DNA of 64,000 nucleotides, taken from positions 2,232,001-2,296,000 of the forward strand of contig NZ_JAAGNZ010000001.1 of assembly GCF_010747415.1 (NCBI RefSeq), written 5' to 3'. Position numbers and translations under genes: made by a program. This DNA comes from Spirosoma agri. GTDB lineage: Bacteria > Bacteroidota > Bacteroidia > Cytophagales > Spirosomataceae. The notes below the pieces were generated by a model. It was not told the DNA's origin. It worked only from the letters and a program-made list of their open reading frames with translations, and did no database searches. Positions 50,483 to 59,120 of this stretch are shown here, one piece after another (position 1 is the stretch's first letter; each line of letters begins with the position of its first letter).

Positions 50483-51907
50483 CTAATAATTCTTGGCATT
50501 GAACGCCCCCGGATACTTCTCCAGATACTCTTTGTAGCGTTTGTTGATCGCCTGTTTTGATACGCTCAGGTGGGCGGCCAGGTCCTTCTGGCTGTAGTTG
50601 AAGGAGCGGAGCAAACTGGCGAATTCGAGTACTTGAGGGGGGACGATCATCTTCTGTTTGGCTGTCTGATAGGCTTCAAAGCCCGATTGCAGAAAGTAAT
50701 CACAACAGAGTAGCGCCTTTGCAACGTCGTCTTCTTCCACCCAGCCTGCCTTACGCAGATTCGGTTCAGTAAAGGCCGCATGCATCATCTTTATGATCAG
50801 ACTCATGCGTAAGGCATATTCCTTGATTTTGCCCAATAAGCCGGCCTGCACACCCCGTTCCTGAATACTATCAATATCGTTGACCTTTCGCGTCTGTACG
50901 TCCTGCCACTGCTGAAAATACTTGATAGCTGCCGGGCTGAGCTTGTAGACCTGTGCTTTGTCGTCCCGGTAATCCATTGCCAGTTCTTCATAAAGCCGTT
51001 TGATCATGGTGTTGTACGGCGAAATCAACGCATTGTCGAGCCGGAAGGAGAGGTTAGGGGAAATGGCCTGATCTTTCTCGGCAAAAGCCCACAGAAAGCG
51101 AAAGACAAACCCGGTTTCGAGCCGGTTCTTTTCAAAGAAGCGATAGAGAATATTGGGCTGGGTCGAGCCGATCACACTAGCGCACCAATGATCACGATTG
51201 ACGATCGTAAGTTTGCCACCCGTTCGCTGAAGTCGGAACGAGGTGGTTGGTGACCAGCCACCTGTCCAGAAAGAGGCTTCCGAGGCACCCGACTTGTAGC
51301 GTTCCATATCGTCCAGCCACTTAACCAGCTCATCTTCATAGCGGGCAATCCCTTTGAAGTTGTGGCCGAATACATCCTTAACCAGCGCTTCAAACGTAAT
51401 GTCCTGTACAATGACCACCTTCATCGGTACATAGTCGGCGGGCGAACTGGTCAGGTCGCTGTCATCATCTTCACCCGCTTTACCTTTGGCTTCCAGCCCT
51501 TCGTAATACTCCTGGTCGAATTTCTCCTGCATCTTATAGAAGGGCTTCATCAGGACGCCCTGTACCATCGATTTGCCGGATGAACTGATCCCTACCGAAG
51601 CGCCCCACATCGATAGGCCAACCTCCCAACTGCCAGTCGAAGCCCGTAGAGCCGAGCCAATGGCAATGCTGCCTGCTTGCAGGAGTGTCAGGCCAATGAA
51701 TGATCGCTCACCCTTCAAATCACCAACGAGACCGGCAATTAAGGGCTGTATCGCCTGGGGGAAAACGTGCAGTGGAAACTGAAGCCCTTTGCGTCGTTTT
51801 TTGGTTTCAGCATCCAAATCATCGTCGGTCAGGACAACGGCAAATGGACTAGACTCCAGCGCGGGTAATTTATGTTGAAAAGGTTGAAACGGCTGGTAGG
51901 TTTTCAT
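50483..51907 (-). CDS. DUF3987 replication-type protein
   Basis: A 474-aa protein of the DUF3987 group, related to primase-helicase-like proteins of mobile elements. It has a P-loop-like GISSSGKSM (about residues 109-117), an acidic YEDELVKWLDDMERYKSG and a FLWAFAEKDQAISPN region. The C-terminus holds a helix-turn-helix (YSQKDLAAHLSVSKQAINKR, about 440-460) that could bind the repeats directly downstream. At 474 aa the primase part is absent. It probably starts phage DNA replication; it overlaps the next upstream gene by four bases. Confidence 0.8.
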   Translation of the reverse strand: MKTYQPFQPFQHKLPALESSPFAVVLTDDDLDAETKKRRKGLQFPLHVFPQAIQPLIAGLVGDLKGERSFIGLTLLQAGSIAIGSALRASTGSWEVGLSMWGASVGISSSGKSMVQGVLMKPFYKMQEKFDQEYYEGLEAKGKAGEDDDSDLTSSPADYVPMKVVIVQDITFEALVKDVFGHNFKGIARYEDELVKWLDDMERYKSGASEASFWTGGWSPTTSFRLQRTGGKLTIVNRDHWCASVIGSTQPNILYRFFEKNRLETGFVFRFLWAFAEKDQAISPNLSFRLDNALISPYNTMIKRLYEELAMDYRDDKAQVYKLSPAAIKYFQQWQDVQTRKVNDIDSIQERGVQAGLLGKIKEYALRMSLIIKMMHAAFTEPNLRKAGWVEEDDVAKALLCCDYFLQSGFEAYQTAKQKMIVPPQVLEFASLLRSFNYSQKDLAAHLSVSKQAINKRYKEYLEKYPGAFNAKNY

Positions 51908-52398
51908 AAGCCAAAGTCGAACGAGAGAAAGGAAAGTAAACGACAGGCTTCCTGCTCGGTTAGCGAAACGGCTCCGGCTGCTGTCATTAGTTGTTTGGAT
52001 TGTGGCCTGAAAATGAATTTCCCGCTGGTTGATACAACCAGGTCATTGCTAACCTTGTACATGCGATCGGCGGGCTGCTCGACCGTCACTTCATTACGGA
52101 CAATCTGGCCGGTACTGAAGTCATTTTTCTGGCCTACATATTCAGACGCATAGATCTCCTTTCGATCATGGTGGTTGATGGTGTCCCCATGCACATGGCG
52201 GGGTGTTTGCGCTTGAACATCTAGCGAATTGATTAGCTCGATCGCCTGATCGAACACCTGTTCTAGTGCCAGCAATGGAGCTGACTGCTGGTGACGGTAT
52301 TGGTTGAAAATGGTCGCTGCTTCGGTGGTCGCTTGAGCGAAGGCTACTTTTTTAGAAGCGAGTACATCAATCCGTTGCGGCTTATGTCGCTCACTCAT
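51904..52398 (-). CDS. Hypothetical early phage protein
   Basis: A 164-aa protein from ATG 52398 (MSERHKPQRIDVLASKKVAF). The middle (HGDTINHHDRKEIYASEYVG) is His-rich, and the C-terminal part GKFIFRPQSKQLMTAAGAV is beta/helical. It overlaps both the small membrane gene upstream and DUF3987 downstream, so it is coupled to replication. Function is unknown. Confidence 0.6.
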   Translation of the reverse strand: MSERHKPQRIDVLASKKVAFAQATTEAATIFNQYRHQQSAPLLALEQVFDQAIELINSLDVQAQTPRHVHGDTINHHDRKEIYASEYVGQKNDFSTGQIVRNEVTVEQPADRMYKVSNDLVVSTSGKFIFRPQSKQLMTAAGAVSLTEQEACRLLSFLSFDFGL

Positions 52399-52531
52399 AG
52401 TCGTATGGATCAATAAATGGTGGATTATCCAGGGGTTCAAAACGCTCGATAACGCGAGGGAACACGGTTATCGCTATGAACAATAGCATAAATAGGAACC
52501 CCCAATACAGGTAGGAAAGGATTGACCTCAT
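52391..52531 (-). CDS. Small single-span membrane protein
   Basis: A 46-aa protein from ATG 52531 with one hydrophobic segment (LYWGFLFMLLFIAITVF) and an acidic, Pro-rich C-terminus (DNPPFIDPYDYE). It overlaps the next start by eight bases. A longer frame from 52657 exists but lacks coding character. Possible roles are superinfection exclusion or membrane anchoring of replication; both are inference. Confidence 0.5.
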   Translation of the reverse strand: MRSILSYLYWGFLFMLLFIAITVFPRVIERFEPLDNPPFIDPYDYE

Positions 52532-52595
52532 AGGAAATTGATGGAGAGTGAGATTTGGAGTCAACGAACGTGACTCCAAATCAATTGGGCAATGG

Positions 52596-53027
52596 TTAGG
52601 AGAACAAGGACAGAGCAACCAGCTCAGTAGGTCGTATGGATGATTCAAGCAATTCACCGGTTAAAAGCCAGTAGTCTGTATTAGACAATGCAGGCGCTAA
52701 CTGCATTTTAGTCTTCATACTGATTTCGCGTTCTGCCTTCAAAAAGCGTTTGAGTAGTGACAGTTGTCGGGCGTCTATGACCAGGTTGTGGGCTTCATTC
52801 GTCAACCGGCTGAGCATAAAATCATCAAGTTCAATTAGGTTATTGGTACTTAAATCGTGTGGTATGGGAAGGCCATAAAACTTGTGCAACAGTACGGTGT
52901 ACATACGTTTTTGTAGTGCCTCCATCAAATCAGTTGGCATTTTTACGACGTACTGGCTGAAATGATTAATGGCTTCTGGCCGCACTGGAGCCACTAACGG
53001 TCTGATTACTGTGAAGAGTTTGAACAT
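52596..53027 (-). CDS. Hypothetical early phage protein
   Basis: A 143-aa helical protein from ATG 53027 (MFKLFTVIRPLVAPVRPEAI), with KMPTDLMEALQKRMYTVLLH and LSLLKRFLKAEREISMKTKM. It ends VALSLFS, which partly recalls a clamp-binding motif. No family is recognised. Confidence 0.55.
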   Translation of the reverse strand: MFKLFTVIRPLVAPVRPEAINHFSQYVVKMPTDLMEALQKRMYTVLLHKFYGLPIPHDLSTNNLIELDDFMLSRLTNEAHNLVIDARQLSLLKRFLKAEREISMKTKMQLAPALSNTDYWLLTGELLESSIRPTELVALSLFS

Positions 53028-53040
53028 CCTGATACTTGGT

Positions 53041-53379
53041 TTAATCGTTGCACCCGTAGCGGGTATTAAGTGTTTTTTTGATGGTATCGACAAGCTTATG
53101 GAGGTCGTTGTACCAGGCTTGTTCGCCAATTACCATTGGCTGCCCATAGCAGTCCCATCCAGCGATAACGTGCTCAGCCTTAGCCATTAGTCGGTACAGG
53201 TTTGAGTCTGTTTCTAAGTCGAGTAGGGTATGGTCGAAGCCGGGCTGCATGGCATCGATCAGGCTGATCATGGGGGTGGCTGGTGTGGCTTGAAGAAGGG
53301 AGCCACTAGTATCACCGCGAGTAATAGAAAGAGTAGAACGTGCATACATTGGCTTAATTGGTTGATTGGCATTGAACAT
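53041..53379 (-). CDS. Hypothetical early phage protein
   Basis: A 112-aa protein (MFNANQPIKPMYARSTLSIT, then AEHVIAGWDCYGQPMVIGEQ, YNDLHKLVDTIKKTLNTRYG). It has a compact alpha/beta look and no known motif. It lies between two other small early genes with short gaps. Confidence 0.55.
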   Translation of the reverse strand: MFNANQPIKPMYARSTLSITRGDTSGSLLQATPATPMISLIDAMQPGFDHTLLDLETDSNLYRLMAKAEHVIAGWDCYGQPMVIGEQAWYNDLHKLVDTIKKTLNTRYGCND

Positions 53380-53382
53380 TGC

Positions 53383-53682
53383 TTAGTGCATTAGCTTTAC
53401 TTTTTGCCGTTTCAAACGGGTTGATATCTCTTTATGCTTAGCCTTGAAATGAATGGCAGCTCTCTCCACTAGTTCAGTAAGTTCAGGATCAGCCACCCGT
53501 GCCTGCCAGGCATTATGCCATCGACTAGCGAAGGTTAACTTGTTAAGGTGGGGTGCTTCTTTGGCCACAAATTCGATTACATCTTGCTGGCCGACTGCTA
53601 TGGGTAATTCCTTTCGGGCATCCAGCATTCGCTGGCGACAGGCTTGTGCTGCCGAAACCGCCTGCACTGTTTTTCTAACCAT
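53383..53682 (-). CDS. First early phage gene, hypothetical
   Basis: A 99-aa basic protein from ATG 53682 (MVRKTVQAVSAAQACRQRML). It is helical, with a Lys-rich C-terminus (HFKAKHKEISTRLKRQKVKL). It is the first leftward gene after the repressor control region, where cro or antirepressor genes usually sit, but no helix-turn-helix is obvious. Confidence 0.55.
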   Translation of the reverse strand: MVRKTVQAVSAAQACRQRMLDARKELPIAVGQQDVIEFVAKEAPHLNKLTFASRWHNAWQARVADPELTELVERAAIHFKAKHKEISTRLKRQKVKLMH

Positions 53683-53723
53683 CCTTATAGGTGTAGTTTC
53701 GTTTGCGTAATAGTTATAGAAAG

Positions 53724-53838
53724 GGGCCACTTTTTAGTGTATTTTAGCACTGCTTTTAGTGGCCCTGTCCACTTTGGTAGTGCTAAAGTATCAGTAACTA
53801 TTACCAAAGTCAAATAAACTAGGACTTAAATTTTTTGC
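53724..53838. promoter_or_regulatory. Repressor operator and divergent promoter region
   Basis: Inverted repeats are GGGCCACT (53724-53731) with AGTGGCCC (53758-53765), and TTTAGCACT (53743-53751) with AGTGCTAAA (53779-53787). TTTTAGTG also repeats at 53732 and 53754. These half-sites between the divergent repressor and early genes fit a genetic switch. A minus-strand TTTG and TACTTTAG pair may be the early promoter. Confidence 0.6.
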
Positions 53839-54264
53839 ATGATACCTCTCCCTGAAGTTTTAAAACGCCTGATGGATGATAAAGGGCTGAAACAGAAAGA
53901 TATAGCTGATTTCCTAGGTATATCTAAACAAGTTGTAAGTAACTGGTTTACCAGAGGGTATAAACCAGAACTGGAACAAATGCCTAAGCTGGCAGAACTG
54001 TTTGGTATATCTGTAGACGACTTCTTTAAAATTATGGATGGAAAAGTCGTAGAAACTAATACAAAAGGTGGACTCTCTGAAAATGGTCTAACGGTATCTG
54101 AGGCATATCAGATGCAGAAAAAAATCAGCGAGTTGCAAGACCAGCTAATACAGTATCAAGCGAAAGAATTAGAGGAAAAAAATCGGCAAATCGAAAACAA
54201 GAGCTGCTTGCGTCCTGATCAGGACATTACTTCTACTACCACCACACCTAAATTAGCCGATTAA
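53839..54264 (+). CDS. XRE-family repressor (lysogeny regulator)
   Basis: A 141-aa protein with an N-terminal helix-turn-helix (LKQKDIADFLGISKQVVSNW, about residues 17-36) as in phage repressors, and a C-terminal coiled coil (EAYQMQKKISELQDQLIQYQ). There is no RecA-cleavable peptidase domain, so induction must work through another route such as an antirepressor. It is divergent from the early genes across an operator-like region and close to attR, the usual place for a lysogeny regulator. Confidence 0.85.
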   Translation: MIPLPEVLKRLMDDKGLKQKDIADFLGISKQVVSNWFTRGYKPELEQMPKLAELFGISVDDFFKIMDGKVVETNTKGGLSENGLTVSEAYQMQKKISELQDQLIQYQAKELEEKNRQIENKSCLRPDQDITSTTTTPKLAD

Positions 54265-54303
54265 GATTTTTAAGTTTTCACCTTCAAACCTTATAGTAAC
54301 AGG

Positions 54304-54864
54304 ATGTTAAAAATTTACCTCAGTGCCTTTGCGATTGCCCTTATTACCGTGACTGCCGAAGCTCAAACAATGCCGGTTGATCCTGATACAAAACTTGTTA
54401 CATACAGTGAAGTAATTGAGACTCCAGGCGTTAACAAAAATGAATTGTATGTTCGTGCCAATACATGGTTTACTCGCACATTCAAATCCGCAAAATCAGT
54501 GCTGGATTTGCAAGACAAAGAAGCAGGTAAGCTAATAGGGAAGGGATCAATGCCAGTCACCATAAAGGTGCCTATTTTAGGTGCTACAGACGCTGGAACA
54601 ATATCGTCTACAATCACTATTATGTGTAAAGATGGGAAGTACAAATATGTGATCGACAATCTAAATCATACCCGTCCTTTTGGTCCTAATACTCAACTTT
54701 GGGTTGATGCTGGTCCATTGGAGAAAGAGAAGCCAGAATCAGGAATGATGAAACGACCCAGTAAAAAGGAGTGGAATGATATTAAAGAAGCGGTTGATAA
54801 GGATTTAAAAATTATAGCTACAGATCTCAAGAAGGCAATGGCTAAGAGCGATTCAGACTTCTAA
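54304..54864 (+). CDS. Secreted DUF4468-type protein (lysogen cargo)
   Basis: A 186-aa exported protein with signal peptide LKIYLSAFAIALITVTAEA. The mature part (VYSEVIETPGVNKNELYVRA-like, then ANTWFTRTFKSAKSVLDLQD, IGKGSMPVTIKVP) follows the DUF4468 pattern of Bacteroidota (VV.V.G.SK.ELY.RA..W). It lies between the repressor and attR on the same strand, a typical site for genes expressed in the lysogen. Its function is unknown; a host-envelope effect is likely. Confidence 0.75.
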   Translation: MLKIYLSAFAIALITVTAEAQTMPVDPDTKLVTYSEVIETPGVNKNELYVRANTWFTRTFKSAKSVLDLQDKEAGKLIGKGSMPVTIKVPILGATDAGTISSTITIMCKDGKYKYVIDNLNHTRPFGPNTQLWVDAGPLEKEKPESGMMKRPSKKEWNDIKEAVDKDLKIIATDLKKAMAKSDSDF

Positions 54865-54962
54865 AGACCGAGTCAGTATAAGCGACTAAAAGTCAACTAA
54901 TTTAAAGGGAAAAACCGCGTTTGCAGCCAATGAGAGCATTTTTTGTATAATTCCCTGCCGAA

Positions 54963-54985
54963 TTCGAATCTCTCCGTCTCCACAA
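54963..54985. other. attR (right attachment site)
   Basis: Identical over 23 bp to 9771-9793. It carries only the last part of the tmRNA T-loop and acceptor, without the rest of ssrA, so this is the end left behind by integration. Confidence 0.93.
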
Positions 54986-54993
54986 AAAAGTAA

Positions 54994-55030
54994 AAAACCT
55001 CGAAATCAGTCTGATTTCGGGGTTTTTTTT
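54994..55030 (+). terminator. Original ssrA terminator, displaced by the prophage
   Basis: CCTCGAAATCAG (54998-55009) pairs with CTGATTTCGGGG (55011-55022) and is followed by eight T. It stands nine bases after attR, where the tmRNA terminator would lie in the uninterrupted chromosome. Confidence 0.8.
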
Positions 55031-55035
55031 AATAA

Positions 55036-55362
55036 AAGTGTGGCCAAAATGCCAACATATTAATATAACTACAAACAATTCTAAAGTACCTATTAGCTAT
55101 ACTTCAGAATTGTTTATGAAGGAAATTCAGTCTTTCGACTTTCTAATTGAAGCCTTATTTGAGTATCAAATCGATCAAGTTGGGTATTAACTGGCATTAA
55201 ATCACTTTCGACTCCAATGCCAGTTGACAAATAATCAGGTAATATAATTTACTTATTAGTGGATAAAACTTGCTCCGTGTGGGCCTTAAGTATATATCAT
55301 GAGTTGCTAGTTTTGACTTTTGAAAGGAAATTATTGAATGTAAACTTATAATCTCTATATTA
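55036..55362. other. AT-rich intergenic region with two hairpins
   Basis: No convincing gene is seen. AACTGGCATT (55189-55198) pairs with AATGCCAGTT (55216-55225), and AACAATTCT near 55076 pairs with AGAATTGTT near 55115. These could be terminators or small-RNA structure before the AT-rich gene at 55363. Confidence 0.5.
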
Positions 55363-57045
55363 ATGGCTAAAACAATTACTTTTTCTGGTGAGACATTAAA
55401 ACAGTATATACTTGGTAAGTCTAACAATGTAAATGAAGAGTACAATACCTTTTTTGATGAATACTACTATCAAGGAAGTGCCAATAGGAGAGCTCAGCGT
55501 ATATCAGCATTGCAAAATGAGAACAACACTGTAAAACCTATTCCATTTAGAATGCCTTCTGAAAGATACTACGATTCCTATGTGACTAGGCATCAGCAAA
55601 AACCTTACGGCATGTCAGAGGAAGAATGGCAAGAGCAAATAGCTCCCCCTAATTATCTAATCAATAGCATGGTTTACTTGGGGGGTACTACAGTTGAAGC
55701 TACAAGTTCTATTAATTGGCTTAGTCATCATACAGACATAAATATATCAGGCTGCACATTTAGCGAACCCTTTAATGCACTTTTTTTTGATTTCAAGCAC
55801 TCATTAGTTTTTACTAATTGTCTATTTAAAGGACCATTCATCTGCCGTAATTCAGCAATCAATAATATCGTATTTAAGAAATGTACATTTGATAATGTAG
55901 AGTTTCAAGTATCTGATTCAGATTTTAATTCTATACTTTTTGATGAATGTCATGTATATTCTGTTTCAGTAAGTATTGACAGAAATCCCTATAATATTGA
56001 ACAGACAAAGTACATTAATGATATAGATCATTCAGTAAAAAATATCAATTTCATTAATACCTCAGTAACAATAGGAAATTTTTTGGGTAACAACATAAAG
56101 AGTATTGAATTCGATAATGCAAAATTTGATGAATTGAACTTAGATATTAGTGTTAAAGACTTATATTTAATTAATAAAACAGTTGATAAGAACCGTATAA
56201 ATATTAAAAGTCTTAATATAACCTTAGAACCAAGTGCCAAAGATACAGTCTCTATAATTGAAGGGTTTTCTATTCAAAAATTTAATATATCTGGGCTTTT
56301 AAGGGATACTACGTTTAATATATATGATATAATATTCAACAATTTGCTAATTAAGAATTTCGTAAATGAGAGTAAATTAATATTTAATGCCACATCATTA
56401 GAGTCTCCTGGAAGAGTAGAAATAACACGTTCTCAATTAGGGAAAGTGGAATTTAACTACGTTGATTTTACAAAGGCTGATACTTTTAGAATATATTTAA
56501 GCAACATTACAGATATAATAACTCATAACACTGTATTTTCAAATAATATAATTAGTAAAGATGAATTTGATTTTTCGACAATAAGAGAAATATACAGACA
56601 GTTAAAGAGTGCAGCAGGTAAACAAAGTGATAAAGTAAATGAGTTGCGCTATGAAGCGTTAGAAATGGAAGCTTTTAAAAAAGAGTTAATCAAATCTAAT
56701 ATAAGTTATGATAAGTGGATACTGTTCATTAACGAATGGTCTAATGGACATGGATAAAATTGGATAAGAGCAGGGTCAAGACTATTAATAGTAGGGTTTC
56801 TTTTATTCACTACTATTAGATTATTCTTAGGGTATTGGTACATAGACGTGTATAGGATATTTTTAGATTTAGCAATTTTTCTTAACTTTTCAATTAATCC
56901 ATTACATAAATTTAGTGATATATTTAACACTTCTAATAGTGAATTAAGAGACGGAATTGCTCAATTTATTGATGTTCTAGCTAGGCTCTTTTCAGGATAC
57001 ATGATTTTTCAATTTCTTAGAGCCTTCAGGAAGTATTTTCGTTAA
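55363..57045 (+). pseudogene. Pentapeptide/beta-helix-like membrane protein gene broken by one in-frame stop
   Basis: The frame runs 464 codons to a TAA at 56755-56757 and continues in the same frame for about 95 more codons to 57045. The first part has beta-helix-like repeats (NISGCTFSEPFNALFFDFKH, NIVFKKCTFDNVEFQVSDS). The part after the stop (NWIRAGSRLLIVGFLLFTTI, LFSGYMIFQFLRAFRKYF) carries the hydrophobic segments expected at the C-terminus of this protein type, where related proteins also have a 'HG.nW.RA' junction. Composition is very AT-rich. The gene is either a recent pseudogene, read through, or miscalled by one base. Confidence 0.7.
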
Positions 57046-57152
57046 GATAGCCCCCCGAAGGTTCTAACTTTATGACTCAAATATTATTGTTACTAATATT
57101 TAGAGTAGTATAAACGATGTGATAATATAGCTCTTTTCTTCTTGTGGTCTTC

Positions 57153-57317
57153 CTATGACTCTGCACCATAAATATGATCGCGATTATAACCACCACTTTC
57201 GATACGACCTCTGTATTTGAAGCTCGCTTTTTTCCGAGCTTCAAACCAATCTCGCTCTTCGGGAATCATTGACTGCCCTTTTTTATCACGATCTAGTAGT
57301 ACTTTGAACAGGTCCAT
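57153..57317 (-). pseudogene. Probable gene remnant
   Basis: A 54-codon frame (MDLFKVLLDRDKKGQSMIPE, then ERDWFEARKKASFKYRGRIE, ending IYGAES) that looks protein-like but has no full-length context. The frame continues upstream without a start to a stop at about 57366. A second protein-like tail (WINEDGYQTRPILRDSLKGS) lies further up on the same strand near 57460-57550. Both may be pieces of decayed genes; no family is recognised. Confidence 0.35.
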
Positions 57318-57609
57318 GCCGGTTAATTCGGTTTTGTCTATTTCTGTGGGCCGCTTGTCATCGAGCTAGGCTTGGGTACTAGGATTGAAAAGCCTATCCA
57401 GCTTTATATCACGTTACTCTACCTAGCCAGATACGTACTTACCCCCTGTTGTGATCATCGCCTTTGCTTTACCTTTGGGCCACTTCCGCTGCCCTTAAGC
57501 GAATCCCGTAGAATTGGCCGGGTTTGATAGCCGTCTTCGTTGATCCAAGTGGTAGTGAGCAAATGGAAAAACGACCCAAAGGGGCTGCACAAACACGAAC
57601 GATACAGCG

Positions 57610-58050
57610 ATGAAATGGCTAAACTGGTTGCTGGAAGATAAGCCTGGTCCGGTGGGTAAACTCCAAGTGGATGCTTCGGAAGATCAAGACCAGCCCCCAC
57701 CCAACAAGTGGATGGTTTGGATCGCTATCTTATTGGGTATTGTCTGCTGGGAGGGGGGGCTGCTTTGGGTGTTTGCGGAGGGGCTCTCGCTGACAGGTAG
57801 TCAATGGCTACTAAAGCTGGGTGGCTTGAGCCTGTACGTATGGGTTAGCTATCGGGTGAGCGCTAAGCCGGATTTCGCCAATCTGGGCTGGTGGGGTGGT
57901 CTACTGGACAATCCCTTCCGTAGCTCGGACAATGTCAACCGCTGGCTACTTTATCTTCAGTGGCTGTTGGTGCCGGGTAAGCTGATGGCCTACAGCTTTG
58001 TGATGGGCTGGGTCATCTTCGAGCATGTGACCAGGAGGCTTAACCCGTAG
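57610..58050 (+). CDS. Hypothetical membrane protein
   Basis: A 146-aa protein. After a Pro/Gln-rich start come hydrophobic segments (WMVWIAILLGIVCWEGGLLW, LLKLGGLSLYVWVSYRV, LLYLQWLLVPGKLMAYSFVM). It is Trp-rich, with about three membrane spans. No family is recognised. It stands alone between remnants and a DUF3592-like gene; composition is like the host. Confidence 0.6.
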   Translation: MKWLNWLLEDKPGPVGKLQVDASEDQDQPPPNKWMVWIAILLGIVCWEGGLLWVFAEGLSLTGSQWLLKLGGLSLYVWVSYRVSAKPDFANLGWWGGLLDNPFRSSDNVNRWLLYLQWLLVPGKLMAYSFVMGWVIFEHVTRRLNP

Positions 58051-58177
58051 TCGGCTACTCGGTCTCATAGCTTCCCCGCTTACCTGACCAATGTGATTAC
58101 AGGGGGTAAGAAACCTGCCAAACGGGTGAGCCCAAACGTATACTACCCAATCTCTATAAACAGCAGTTGTGTGGCCG

Positions 58178-58567
58178 ATGAAAATCCTCATACCCCTTCT
58201 GATTGGCGGAATTTTTTCGTCTGTTCTTTCTATTCTCTTCCTGAGCTCTTATTACCGATTGATGATTAAGGCCAATAAGACCATTGGAACGATCACCTCG
58301 TTTGATCGAAGTGATTCGTTCATACTGCGCCAGCTTTGGGTACCTATCGTTCGCTTTCAAACGCGAAACAATACTTGGATCGAGCGTCAGCCTGAGCATT
58401 CAGTATTCCATGAACTTAATTACTATAGCGTTCACCGAGCGGTGAGGGTTTATTACCGAGAAGACAACCCCGATCAATTTGTGATTGAAAGTAGCCTGGA
58501 GGTGTTTATGAACTGGATGATTATTATCCTTACCCTTGGGGGTATCGTCTGGTTTTTTGCCCACTAG
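58178..58567 (+). CDS. DUF3592-like membrane protein
   Basis: A 129-aa protein with a TM segment at each end (ILIPLLIGGIFSSVLSILFL and WMIIILTLGGIVWFF) and a beta-rich domain between them (GTITSFDRSDSFILRQLWVP, then IVRFQTRNNTWIERQ, VRVYYREDNPDQFVIES). The layout TM, G.I....., P.V.F......, V.VYYNP.NP, TM is the DUF3592 pattern. ATG 58178 is preferred to GTG 58169. Function is unknown. Confidence 0.75.
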   Translation: MKILIPLLIGGIFSSVLSILFLSSYYRLMIKANKTIGTITSFDRSDSFILRQLWVPIVRFQTRNNTWIERQPEHSVFHELNYYSVHRAVRVYYREDNPDQFVIESSLEVFMNWMIIILTLGGIVWFFAH

Positions 58568-59120
58568 AGGAGCCATTAAATGACTACTCTTACGTCTCAC
58601 TTTGGGGTCGTATGCTACGGATAATAGTTGACAGATATTAAAACTGGCCGCCTAATTAAACACCCGGATTATGGAGCAACTGAATAAGACTTCATCTTCT
58701 CATTGTGAAGCGTATATACGAATACTGCGTTGTCTTAATTAGGAGCATTTTAAGAGACGTCGTCATACCATGCTGCTGTTTACTCGCTGGCCAACGCACT
58801 CTCCTCGACCATTGGCTACTGTTTTTGAGGAGCCGACACGCCAGCAGACACAGGAGCTCAATGTGTTCCGGTCCACAATGAGTGGCCAGAGGTCGCAGCC
58901 TTTAGTATTGGCGAGCCGGTAATGGGGCGTAGGCGTTCAGCATACTACCAAAAAAGCCGTATCCCTGTTAGATACGGCTTTTCATCCATGTAACTAATCC
59001 AACTTGATTTGGGGCTAGAAACTACGGTAAACTGTGATCAATAGCCACTAAATTTGGTAAGGTGATCGGCCCTAGGAGCACTCAGATCGTTACGTCTTAG
59101 CACTCATAGGGCCTATGGCG
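58568..59120. other. Intergenic region with terminator at 58951-58984
   Basis: No gene is seen in 553 bases. AAAAGCCGTATC (58952-58963) pairs with GATACGGCTTTT (58971-58982) as a bidirectional terminator. The rest looks like decayed sequence. Confidence 0.6.

Larger units (their letters stand above)
9771..54985. mobile_element. Tailed-phage prophage integrated in ssrA
   Basis: About 45.2 kb bounded by a 23-bp direct repeat. It contains a tyrosine integrase next to the ssrA-side end, an XRE repressor near the other end, both terminase subunits, portal, S49 protease, scaffold, major capsid, tape measure, lysis genes and a DUF3987 replication protein. The very long tape measure and the absence of any contractile sheath candidate point to a siphovirus. 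No essential phage gene looks broken, so it may be inducible; this is inference. AT-rich cargo genes interrupt the minus-strand late region at several points. Confidence 0.95.

Noticed and set aside
57455..57700. 81-codon minus-strand gene
   Set aside because: Only the last ~30 codons look protein-like; the rest is antisense to the membrane protein at 57610. Kept only as a possible remnant.
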